From assembly GCA_045594705.1 (NCBI GenBank), contig JAZNZB010000081.1, forward strand, positions 1 through 64,000: DNA of 64,000 bases. Reading direction: 5' to 3'. The stretch comes from SVQP01 sp045594705 (GTDB lineage Bacteria; Bacillota; Clostridia; Oscillospirales; CAG-272). Positions 50,679-58,737 of this stretch are shown one piece after another (the stretch's first letter is position 1; each line of letters begins with the position of its first letter). Made by a program: the position numbers and the translations under genes. Under the pieces are notes generated by a model. That model was not told where the DNA came from. It ran no database searches and saw nothing but the letters and a program-made list of their open reading frames with translations.

Positions 50679-53354
50679 GTGATCAGAAAAGACAAACGAG
50701 ATCAGGAATATGAAAATATTCTGTTTGACCAACAAAAAATCGTAGACGTCGGTATGGATAAGGAGGTAAAGAAATCCTTTATCGAATATTCCATGTCGGT
50801 TATCATTTCGCGCGCTCTGCCCGATGTCAGAGACGGTCTGAAGCCCGGTCAGCGCCGCGTTCTGTATGCAATGTATGAGGATCATGCCACGCACGACAGA
50901 CCTACGCAGAAGTCTGCTAAGACTGTCGGTAACGTGCTGGGCCGTTATCACCCCCACGGTGACTCCTCGGTTTACGGCACGCTGGTTCGTATGGCTCAGC
51001 CCTTCTCGCTGCGCTATCCCTTAATCGAGGGTAGCGGTAACTTCGGTAGCGTGGACGGTGACCCCCCTGCAGCATACCGTTATACCGAGGCACGCCTTGA
51101 TAAGATCTCTGACGAAATGCTCAAGGATCTTGACAAGGACGTTGTACTCATGGTGCCCAACTACGATAACCGTTTGCGTGAGCCCAGCGTGCTCCCTGCG
51201 CGCTTCCCCAACCTTCTTGTCAATGGCTCTGTGGGTATCGCGGTCGGTATGGCGACCAACATTCCCCCTCACAATCTTTCCGAGACCATTGATGCCACCA
51301 TCCACCGCATTCACAATCCCGAATGCTCGATTGAGGAGCTGATGCAGTTCATCAAGGGCCCCGACTTCCCCACCTACGGCACCATTTACGGTACCAACGG
51401 CATCAAGGAGGCATACCTGACCGGTAAGGGCAAGATCCAGGTACGTGCTAAGGCTGAGATCGACGAGGAAAACCGCCGTATCATTATCACCGAGATTCCC
51501 TACATGGTCAACAAGAGCCAGCTTTGCGAGGCGATTGCCAACCTTGTCAAGGATAAGAGAGTGGAAGGCATTACCGATATGCGTGACGAATCCGGCCGTA
51601 ACGGCATGAGAATCGTCATTGAATACAAGCGTGATGCAAACGGTCAGATCATCTTAAATCAGCTCTACAAGTATTCTCAGCTGCAGGATACCTGCTCGAT
51701 CAACATGCTGGCCATTGTGGGCAACGAGCCTAAGACCTTAAATCTTTCCCAGATGCTGGATCACTATATCCATCATCAGGAGTCTGTCATCACCCGCCGT
51801 ACCCAGCACGAGCTGGATGCCGCTTTGCGTGAGGCACATATTTACGAGGGCTACAAGCTGGCGATCGACAATCTGGACGAGGTCATTAACATCATCCGTG
51901 CGTCCGAGGATCAGCCCACCGCCAAGAAAAATCTGATGGCACGCTTTAACGGAGAGCAGACTGACGACGGCTCGGCTGCTGCGCTCAATCTGGAGGCATT
52001 TGCTATGGCAGAGGACGCGCACCTTTCCGAGGAGCAGGCACAGGCCATCGTTTCCATGACGCTGGGTCGTCTTTGCGGCCTGGAGCGCAAGAAGATTGAG
52101 GAAAAGCTGGCAGCTCTGAACGCTGCAATCGTGGAATACAGAGCAATTCTGGGTGACATCAACCGTATTCGCTCTATCATTTGCGATGAAATGTCCGAGA
52201 TCAAGCGCAAGTTTGGTGACGAGCGTCGCACCAGAATTGAGGAATCCGAGGACGATATCGTGCTGGAGGATCTGATTGAAAAGCACGATTGCGTCATTAC
52301 CCTGACGCACGGCGGCTACATCAAGCGTCAGCCCGCGTCCGAATATACCGCACAAAATCGCGGCGGCATGGGTAAGGCTGCGCTGACCACCAAGGAAGAG
52401 GACTTTATCGAAAAGGTGGTCGTGGTGCACTCGCACTCCAATCTCATGCTGTTTACTAACCTCGGTCGCGTACAAATGCTGCGTGCATTCATGATCCCCG
52501 AGGCCTCCAGAACTGCCAAGGGCACGCATATCAACAACGTGCTGGAGCTCTCCGAGGGTGAAAAGATCACGGCAATGATCTCGATCCATGAGTTTGCCGA
52601 GGGCGAATATCTGACCATGGTGACCAAGTACGGTATCATCAAGAGAACGCTTTTGACCGAGTACGCACATCACCGCAAGGGCGGTAAGATCGCGCTTGCT
52701 CTCAAGGAGGGCGACGAGCTGGTATTTGTCACCCACACCTACGGCTATCCCACCGACCTGATGATTGCCACCAGACAAGGTAGCGCAGTCAGATTTACCG
52801 TGGACGACGAGTCTGTCCGTCCCATGGGCAGAACTGCGACCGGTGTGCGCGGTATCAAGCTGCGCGGCGACGACTACGTTGTGGGCGTTGCAAGTGTGAT
52901 GGAAGGCAAATCGCTGATCACCATTACCGAAAAAGGTTACGGCAAGCGTACTGACTTTGACGACTTCCGTCAGATGAAGCACCGTGGCGGTCATGGCGTT
53001 TCCTGCCATGCTCTGTCCGACAAGACGGGTCTGCTCTCCGGTATCAATATCGTGGACGATAACGACGACGTGATGATCATTACCGATGCAGGTACCATGA
53101 TCCGTACCTCGGCTGCAAATATCCCCACTTATTCCAGAAGTGCGGGCGGCGTTCGCGTCATGAGACTTGCAGAGGGCCAGAAGATCGTCAACTTCACAAA
53201 GCTTGCGCGTCAGGACGAGCTGGAAGAGGTTGTAAGCGAAAGCGAGGCTCTGCCCGAGGATCAGATCCCCGAGACAGAAACGCTTGCAGAGGTTGAAAAT
53301 ATCGACGCAGAGGCTGAGATCGAGCAAACCGAGCAGGATACAGAGCAAGAATAA
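50679..53354 (+). CDS. gyrA: DNA gyrase subunit A
   Basis: GyrA cuts and rejoins DNA. The 891-residue protein starts at GTG 50679 with AGAAGGT 8 nt upstream. It has RALPDVRDGLKPGQRRVLYAM, the catalytic Tyr in YRYTEARL, and a six-bladed C-terminal domain. The GyrA box reads QNRGGMG (559-565) instead of QRRGGKG. In the quinolone region HPHGDSSVYGT, Ser96 is present, but the position equal to E. coli Asp87 is Gly100. The tail is acidic. It ends the gyrB-pfkB-mreC-mreD-gyrA block. Confidence 0.98.
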   Translation: MIRKDKRDQEYENILFDQQKIVDVGMDKEVKKSFIEYSMSVIISRALPDVRDGLKPGQRRVLYAMYEDHATHDRPTQKSAKTVGNVLGRYHPHGDSSVYGTLVRMAQPFSLRYPLIEGSGNFGSVDGDPPAAYRYTEARLDKISDEMLKDLDKDVVLMVPNYDNRLREPSVLPARFPNLLVNGSVGIAVGMATNIPPHNLSETIDATIHRIHNPECSIEELMQFIKGPDFPTYGTIYGTNGIKEAYLTGKGKIQVRAKAEIDEENRRIIITEIPYMVNKSQLCEAIANLVKDKRVEGITDMRDESGRNGMRIVIEYKRDANGQIILNQLYKYSQLQDTCSINMLAIVGNEPKTLNLSQMLDHYIHHQESVITRRTQHELDAALREAHIYEGYKLAIDNLDEVINIIRASEDQPTAKKNLMARFNGEQTDDGSAAALNLEAFAMAEDAHLSEEQAQAIVSMTLGRLCGLERKKIEEKLAALNAAIVEYRAILGDINRIRSIICDEMSEIKRKFGDERRTRIEESEDDIVLEDLIEKHDCVITLTHGGYIKRQPASEYTAQNRGGMGKAALTTKEEDFIEKVVVVHSHSNLMLFTNLGRVQMLRAFMIPEASRTAKGTHINNVLELSEGEKITAMISIHEFAEGEYLTMVTKYGIIKRTLLTEYAHHRKGGKIALALKEGDELVFVTHTYGYPTDLMIATRQGSAVRFTVDDESVRPMGRTATGVRGIKLRGDDYVVGVASVMEGKSLITITEKGYGKRTDFDDFRQMKHRGGHGVSCHALSDKTGLLSGINIVDDNDDVMIITDAGTMIRTSAANIPTYSRSAGGVRVMRLAEGQKIVNFTKLARQDELEEVVSESEALPEDQIPETETLAEVENIDAEAEIEQTEQDTEQE

Positions 53355-53370
53355 ATCCTTTATAAAACAA

Positions 53371-53403
53371 AAGAAAACCCTTGTAAAAGGGTTTTCTTTT
53401 TTA
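53371..53403 (+). terminator. Rho-independent terminator after gyrA
   Basis: AAGAAAACCCTT pairs with AAGGGTTTTCTT around a four-base loop, followed by a T-run. Confidence 0.88.
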
Positions 53404-53414
53404 TGCATAAGCTC

Positions 53415-53442
53415 AAAAAAGGGCTCTCCCGAAGGAGAGCCC
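53415..53442 (-). terminator. Terminator of the 837-residue lipoprotein gene
   Basis: A perfect GGGCTCTCC/GGAGAGCCC stem is followed, on the minus strand, by TTTTTT. Confidence 0.88.
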
Positions 53443-53473
53443 AAATTTTAGCTTATGATCTTTGATTCAAAGA

Positions 53474-55987
53474 TTACTGAGCTGCGGGATAATCAACCCA
53501 CTCTACAACGTACTGGGAAACGCCAACGTTAGCAGCGTTATCACCGGTGATGTAGTAGGTGCTGGAGCAGCCAATGGTGGTGAAATCATTGTAGGTGCCC
53601 AGATAATAGTTGGTTTCCTCAAAGTTGATAACGTAGGTGTTAGCCTCTTCGTCAAATACATAGTAGAACTGGGGATCAGTGGTCAGGCAAACGCGAACCT
53701 TGTTACTGTCGTTCTTGTGGATCTCGATGTAGTTCTTAACGCCGTCAACCAGAACGTACTGTCTCAGACCGTTCTCGGAAGTCTCAACGTAAACCTTTGC
53801 AGCAGCAGCTGCGTCGGTGGAGGTAGCGAGGTAATCGCCAGCCATTTCGCCGGTGAAGTACAGGGTCTCGCCGGTCTTAGCCTGAACCATCTGGAGAGCG
53901 TAGAAGGGATCCTCAGCGGGAGCTTCGGGTTCTTCCTCAACGATGCCGTAGTAAGCGTTAGCGGAAACAACGGTATCGAACAGGATGATCTCAGCGATGT
54001 CGATGGAGCCTGCAGAGCCAGCGAAGAAGTCGTAACGCAGGTAGTTAACCTTGCCTGCAGCATTCAGATAAGAAGCGATGTCGAGAACGATAACGTGCCA
54101 TTCGCCGTCATTGATGTACTCGAACTTTACTTCGTCAGCGCCGCCAGTGATAGAGCCGGAGCCTACGAAGAACTCGCCGTCGAATTCCTCACCGCCGTCA
54201 ACGGTGGTGCGGTACTTCAGAGTGATAGCGCCAACGCCTTCGATGTTAGCGCCGCCGGTCAGTACCCAGAAGTAGGGGTCGCCGCCGGGGGTGGTGATGG
54301 TAACGTAGCTGCCATCCTCGCTCAGAACTGCGGATTCAATGTTGTTGTTGCCAATACCGCCATTGTTAGCCTGGCCTGCAAGGTATTCAGCATTACCTTC
54401 AGCTACGGGAGGCTTGGGCTCTGCGGGGGGAGTTACGACTACGGGAACAGCAAGCTTAACGGAAGAACCGTAAGTGCCTTCCTTGAGTGTGCCTGCTACG
54501 TAGGTCTCTACGCCGGGAACCAGAATTTCGTCAGCAGCCCAACCGGTGAACTGTGCGGAACCGGTCAGGTACTCGATTTCGTAGTAAACGTCGCCGGTGA
54601 TCAGCTTTTCAAAGGGAATTTCAACAACAAAGCTGGTGTTGTCGGGATGGTTCTCGCCGGTCAGCTCGAACAGAACAGTACCTGCAACGGTGGTTTCATA
54701 GTCAGTGTTCCAAGCCCAAACCTTGAAGGACCAGGTGTTGACGTTGCCGTCAGCGTAGGTAGCCATATCCTTAACGGTTACGCCGGTCAGGTAGTTGTTG
54801 CCGAGGGGCAGCTTCTGACCGAACTTCTTTTCGCCGCTGTAGGGGCCGCCGGAAGTACGGATACCGAGATCAACGGTAGCTTCGTTGCACTCGGGAACGA
54901 TCTGGAGATAGAAGGAGTAGAACTGAGCATAGGTGCCGTCTTCGAGCTTAGCGATAACGCCTACGGGATATACGCCTGCGGGAAGGTCAGCGATGGAAAC
55001 GGTCATGTTGTAGCCAGAGCCGTTTACAATACCTGCAGTTGCCAGGTCAGGACGGTCCTGAGCGTAAGCAGCGTCGGTAATGATCTCAACCTGCTTGCCA
55101 ATGTAATAACCGTACTCAACAGCGGGAGCTGCAGCAAATGCTGCCCAACCTCTCATGCCGATGGATTCCTTAGCATCGGTGGGCATAACAACAACGGTGT
55201 TGTTCTTAGCCTGCATCTCTGCAACAACACTGCCCTCGGTAACGTATGCGTTGCCGTTCAAGGATACGTTATCGATAGAGAAGTTAGAATGAGCGTTTTC
55301 AACGTAAGGCATGGTCTTGGTAACCTTGAATTCCTTGATAACTTCTTCGTTACCGTTGGGATCCTTAGCAACCAGAGCGAAGGTGTATTCGCCTGCCTTG
55401 AGATCAGCAGTGGGAATGTCGAACTTCATTCTGCATGCGGACAGAGCGCCGGGAACGTTGTTCTTGATGTGAGTCTGAACGCCTTCCTCAGCGGTGAAGG
55501 TGAATGCTTCGTTGTAGATAACGTCGCCGCCGTTGATGGAGTAACCAACGGTGCCTTCGGTCTCAGTTGCGTATGCGATCCAACCCCAAACGCGCAGAGC
55601 CTCGGTGGTGTGGTCGATGTCAACAACTGCATTGGTTTCCCAAGTCAAGTAAGCGGTGCCATCGCCGAAAACAGCGTCAGCTTCATAACCGTCAACAACC
55701 TTGTACATGGAGTCCCAAGACTTCGCGATGACAACCTTAACGGGGTCAACGGTGGGTTGGGTGCTGTCTTCGGGAGTGGTCTCCTCGGGAGTCGTAGCCT
55801 CAGGAGTGGTCTCTTCGGGAGTGGTAGCTTCGGGAGTGGTCTCTTCGGGCGTGGTAGCCTCGGGAGTGGTCACTTCGGGAGTGGTCACTTCGGGAGTGGT
55901 TTCTTCGGGATTGTCATTGTTGTTGCAAGCAACCAGAACAACCGAGAGAACCATGCAAAGTGCCAGAATAACGAGTAACTTTTTCAT
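53474..55987 (-). CDS. Large modular lipoprotein, paralogue of the next gene
   Basis: The 837-residue protein has a lipoprotein signal ending LVAC (Cys21), then ten TPEXT pentad repeats (27-76). Two Ig-like modules follow: about 134-225 (WGWIAYA, SINGG) and about 276-365 (GMRGWAAF, DRPDLATAGIVNGSGY, LPAGVYPVGVIAKLEDG). A beta-rich region leads to one jelly-roll-like module (about 569-715, GDPYFWVL, WHVIVLDIASY, NYLRYDF), and a unique C-terminal domain of about 110 residues ends VVEWVDYPAAQ. There is no C-terminal membrane tail. I know no assigned function; surface glycan binding is plausible. Confidence 0.82.
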   Translation of the reverse strand: MKKLLVILALCMVLSVVLVACNNNDNPEETTPEVTTPEVTTPEATTPEETTPEATTPEETTPEATTPEETTPEDSTQPTVDPVKVVIAKSWDSMYKVVDGYEADAVFGDGTAYLTWETNAVVDIDHTTEALRVWGWIAYATETEGTVGYSINGGDVIYNEAFTFTAEEGVQTHIKNNVPGALSACRMKFDIPTADLKAGEYTFALVAKDPNGNEEVIKEFKVTKTMPYVENAHSNFSIDNVSLNGNAYVTEGSVVAEMQAKNNTVVVMPTDAKESIGMRGWAAFAAAPAVEYGYYIGKQVEIITDAAYAQDRPDLATAGIVNGSGYNMTVSIADLPAGVYPVGVIAKLEDGTYAQFYSFYLQIVPECNEATVDLGIRTSGGPYSGEKKFGQKLPLGNNYLTGVTVKDMATYADGNVNTWSFKVWAWNTDYETTVAGTVLFELTGENHPDNTSFVVEIPFEKLITGDVYYEIEYLTGSAQFTGWAADEILVPGVETYVAGTLKEGTYGSSVKLAVPVVVTPPAEPKPPVAEGNAEYLAGQANNGGIGNNNIESAVLSEDGSYVTITTPGGDPYFWVLTGGANIEGVGAITLKYRTTVDGGEEFDGEFFVGSGSITGGADEVKFEYINDGEWHVIVLDIASYLNAAGKVNYLRYDFFAGSAGSIDIAEIILFDTVVSANAYYGIVEEEPEAPAEDPFYALQMVQAKTGETLYFTGEMAGDYLATSTDAAAAAKVYVETSENGLRQYVLVDGVKNYIEIHKNDSNKVRVCLTTDPQFYYVFDEEANTYVINFEETNYYLGTYNDFTTIGCSSTYYITGDNAANVGVSQYVVEWVDYPAAQ
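55760..55909 (-). repeat. Ten 15-nt repeats encoding PE(E/V/A)TT in the 837-residue lipoprotein
   Basis: The units alternate PEETT, PEVTT and PEATT. They form the stalk directly after the lipidated cysteine. Copy number could vary by slippage, and any change keeps the frame. Confidence 0.85.
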
Positions 55988-56042
55988 GATCTTTTTCCTT
56001 TCATGAAGATAATTTTACCTACGCTTAGGATAGGCATACCAT

Positions 56043-56071
56043 ATTTTATCACAAAGAAAATGAATTTGCAA
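56043..56071 (-). promoter_or_regulatory. Promoter of the 837-residue lipoprotein gene
   Basis: On the minus strand, TTGCAA and TAAAAT have a 17-nt spacer, 56 nt before the ATG. Confidence 0.7.
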
Positions 56072-56173
56072 CAAATTTTTGGAAAATTGTACAGTCAATA
56101 CAGCAAAATAGGCGAAATATACAATCATATCAAATAAAAATTAGGCACTATTACTATTGATTTCCGGTGAAAG

Positions 56174-56204
56174 CAAAAAAGCAGCCGCCCATGCGGGCGG
56201 CTGC
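56174..56204 (-). terminator. Terminator of the 746-residue lipoprotein gene
   Basis: The GCAGCCGCCC/GGGCGGCTGC stem is followed, on the minus strand, by TTTTTTGC. Confidence 0.88.
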
Positions 56205-56242
56205 CGAAAATCATTGATTTTTTGACTGATTCAAAGCTTGAA

Positions 56243-58483
56243 TTAAGCCTTGGTAATGTTCAGAACGATGGTTACGTTGCCGTTACCGCCCTCGATTGCC
56301 ATTACGTCGTCAACGCCAACGTTCAGGGTCAGGGTATCGCCTGCAGCCAATTCTACGGTCCAAGGAGTGGAGAAGCCCTCATCCTTTTCTACGCACCAGA
56401 TGAATGCAGCATCGCCGCCGAAGGTGTAAGTGCCGGCCTCGGTAGCAGTGAAGGTAACGTCAGTACCTGCGCAGTAGTAGTTCTCAACAGTAACTTCTAC
56501 GGTGTTCTCGCCCATAACGAGACCGGAGGTCTCAATAGCGGGAGCCTCGAAGGAGATAGCAACCTCAGCAGCCTCAGCGTTGTTGTTTACGATGGTCAGC
56601 TCGAAGGAATCCCAATCAGCGGGAATTTCGATTACGATCTTACCGTCAACAGCAGTCAGAGTAGCGGGATCGCCTGCGAAGTTGGTAGCAGTGATGGTGA
56701 ACTTGTCAGCGTTTGCAATGGTCATGGTCATGCCTGCAGCGCCGCCACGTACGAAGAACTTGGTTTCGAAGTTTGCGGGAACGGAGAAGGTGCCGTTTTC
56801 GCCGTTGTAGTAAACAGTCTCAACAACGGGAGCAACGGTAACATTAGCCAGCTCGCAGATAACAATTACAGAGTTCTGGTTCAGCTCGGGGATAGCACCG
56901 ATCATCACGTTGCCCTGTGCGCCTGCGGGGAAGATGGAGAGGTCAATGGTGATCTCAGCACCGCTATTGAACAAACCGTTCTTGGTGGAGGTCATGCCCT
57001 CTTCGGTGTTCAGGCTGTTGTAGTAGCCCTCGAGAGGCTCGCCGTCCTTACCGCCGGAAACAACTTCCATCCAGTTTACACCGTCGATGGACCAAACGTA
57101 ACGGTTTACACCGCCGGGAACGCCGCACCAACCGCCAAAGGTCAGCAGGCCGTTCTTATCGTTGGTCTTGTGGTCAACTGCAGCGTCGATCTTACCGGTG
57201 GAAACACCGCCAACACCTGCATAGTTAGTTGCCCAATCGCCGGTTTCAGCGTTGTAGGGGCCCTTGCCGTTTACGAAGTCGATGGATACCATGAAGTTGG
57301 TGTTAGCATCTACAGTCAGGTTGATCTTGTTGAGAACGATCTCATACAGCTTTACAATGGTGCCGTCTTCCAGCTTAGCATAGATGCTTACGCTGTGCTC
57401 GCCGTAAGGAAGCTCATAGGTGGGAACGGTGATGTTGAAGCCACAACCGTTCTTGATGCCTGCAGCCTCAAGGTCGGGTCTATCCTGCTTGAATTCGCCG
57501 AATACAACGTTACCGGTAGTGCCGGTGATGTAGTAACCGAAAGCGGTTACGTTCTGCTGGAAGGAGGTCCAGCCGCGGAAGCCGATGTTGTAGCACTCAG
57601 TGCCGTAGTTGATGGGAACGATCTTGTCCTGAGCTTCGAGCTTGCCGGCAGCATTGCCGTCCTCTGCGAAGTACAGGTTGTCGTTGAGGTAGAAGCCGTC
57701 GAAGGACCAGCTAATGAAGCCGGCAGCAGCATCGGTGGTGTTTACGCAAAGCTTATCCATAAAGTAGATAGCAGCATACTCAGCAGTGTTGTAGAAGCCG
57801 ATGTAAGCAAGGTCAAGAGCACCTTCGGTCGCGCCTCTGAAGGGGTCAAGACGGAAGTAGCCAACGTTGCCGTCGGTGATGTTGGTAGAAGAGCAGTTAG
57901 CAAGGTCAACTACCAGGAGGTTCCAGTTGCCATCATTGTTCCAATCCAGAACAACGTGGTCGTTAGTACCGTTAGGACCATTGGAGGTACCGATGAACAT
58001 CTCTGCATCGAGCTCAGCGGTGGTTCTGTAAACGAATGCCAAGTACTGAGGTACTACGCCGATGTTAGAACCAACAGTGAACTGGGGGTCACCGGAGTTA
58101 ACGGTGATGCGAGCGAACTCAAAACCGTCTTCGGTTACAACCTCTGCGCCTGCAATGCCTGCGCCTGCAGTAGCAATACCTGCCAGATCAGCTGCGCCTG
58201 CAAAGAATACGGGATCAGCGGGGTCGGGCTCGGGCTCGGTGGTTTCTTCGGGAGTGGTTTCCTCGGGAGTGGTCTCCTCGGGAGTCGTAGCCTCAGGAGT
58301 GGTCTCCTCAGGAGTGGTAGCCTCGGGAGTGGTCTCCTCGGGAGTAGTCTCCTCGGGAGTGGTCACTTCGGGAGTGGTCACTTCGGGAGTGGTTTCTTCG
58401 GGATCGTTGGTGTTGTCTTTACAAGCAACCAGAACAACCGAGAGAACCATGCAAAGTGCCAGAATAACGAGTAACTTTTTCAT
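56243..58483 (-). CDS. Large modular lipoprotein, paralogue of the previous gene
   Basis: The 746-residue protein has the same first 21 residues as its neighbour (signal ending LVAC), then eleven TPEXT repeats (28-82). A jelly-roll-like module (about 131-235: GDPQFTVG, WNLLVVDLANC, GYFRLDPFRG) is followed by a linker and an Ig-like module (about 299-386: GFRGWTSF, DRPDLEAAGIKNGCGF, LPYGEHSVSIYAKLEDG). The last 350 residues are beta-rich, with a final domain containing TFTATEAGTYTFGGD. The modules are in the opposite order to the 837-residue protein. No catalytic motif is seen. Confidence 0.82.
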   Translation of the reverse strand: MKKLLVILALCMVLSVVLVACKDNTNDPEETTPEVTTPEVTTPEETTPEETTPEATTPEETTPEATTPEETTPEETTPEETTEPEPDPADPVFFAGAADLAGIATAGAGIAGAEVVTEDGFEFARITVNSGDPQFTVGSNIGVVPQYLAFVYRTTAELDAEMFIGTSNGPNGTNDHVVLDWNNDGNWNLLVVDLANCSSTNITDGNVGYFRLDPFRGATEGALDLAYIGFYNTAEYAAIYFMDKLCVNTTDAAAGFISWSFDGFYLNDNLYFAEDGNAAGKLEAQDKIVPINYGTECYNIGFRGWTSFQQNVTAFGYYITGTTGNVVFGEFKQDRPDLEAAGIKNGCGFNITVPTYELPYGEHSVSIYAKLEDGTIVKLYEIVLNKINLTVDANTNFMVSIDFVNGKGPYNAETGDWATNYAGVGGVSTGKIDAAVDHKTNDKNGLLTFGGWCGVPGGVNRYVWSIDGVNWMEVVSGGKDGEPLEGYYNSLNTEEGMTSTKNGLFNSGAEITIDLSIFPAGAQGNVMIGAIPELNQNSVIVICELANVTVAPVVETVYYNGENGTFSVPANFETKFFVRGGAAGMTMTIANADKFTITATNFAGDPATLTAVDGKIVIEIPADWDSFELTIVNNNAEAAEVAISFEAPAIETSGLVMGENTVEVTVENYYCAGTDVTFTATEAGTYTFGGDAAFIWCVEKDEGFSTPWTVELAAGDTLTLNVGVDDVMAIEGGNGNVTIVLNITKA
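58238..58402 (-). repeat. Eleven 15-nt repeats encoding PE(E/V/A)TT in the 746-residue lipoprotein
   Basis: The array matches the one at 55760-55909 but has one more unit and a different E/V/A order. The signal-peptide and repeat DNA of the two genes is nearly identical, so gene conversion between them is possible. Confidence 0.85.
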
Positions 58484-58534
58484 GATTTTTTTCCTTTCAT
58501 GATATTTTATTTGGCCTACGAATAGGTACGTTAT

Positions 58535-58563
58535 ATGATATCACACGTCAAAATAAAATGCAA
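58535..58563 (-). promoter_or_regulatory. Possible promoter of the 746-residue lipoprotein gene
   Basis: On the minus strand, TTGCAT and TATCAT have a 17-nt spacer, 52 nt before the ATG, much as in the paralogue. Confidence 0.5.
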
Positions 58564-58665
58564 TAAGGTTTTGAATATTTATGCGTCAACTTTCAGAAAA
58601 TCGGAATAATGCACAAAACATGCATTCAATAATTGGCAAAAAAGACGGATAATAATGGTTAAATC

Positions 58666-58702
58666 AAAAAGGACGCCGCAGCACTTGCCGTGCGGGCGTC
58701 CT
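58666..58702 (-). terminator. Terminator of glnN
   Basis: AGGACGCCCGCAC pairs with GTGCTGCGGCGTCCT-type sequence (minor bulge), then TTTTT on the minus strand. Confidence 0.8.
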
Positions 58703-58737
58703 ATTCTTTGGATGCTCTATTATTAATGTAACCGATT

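Noticed and set aside
53462..55978. 838-codon open frame on the plus strand opposite the lipoprotein gene (and a 750-codon one at 56222-58474)
   Set aside because: The minus-strand genes have lipobox signals, ribosome binding sites, promoters, terminators and recognisable modules. The plus-strand frames have none and are explained by codon bias.
55760..58402. CRISPR-like regular repeats
   Set aside because: The regular units are 15-nt in-frame codon repeats in lipoprotein stalks (and 18-nt ones in infB), without spacers or cas genes.
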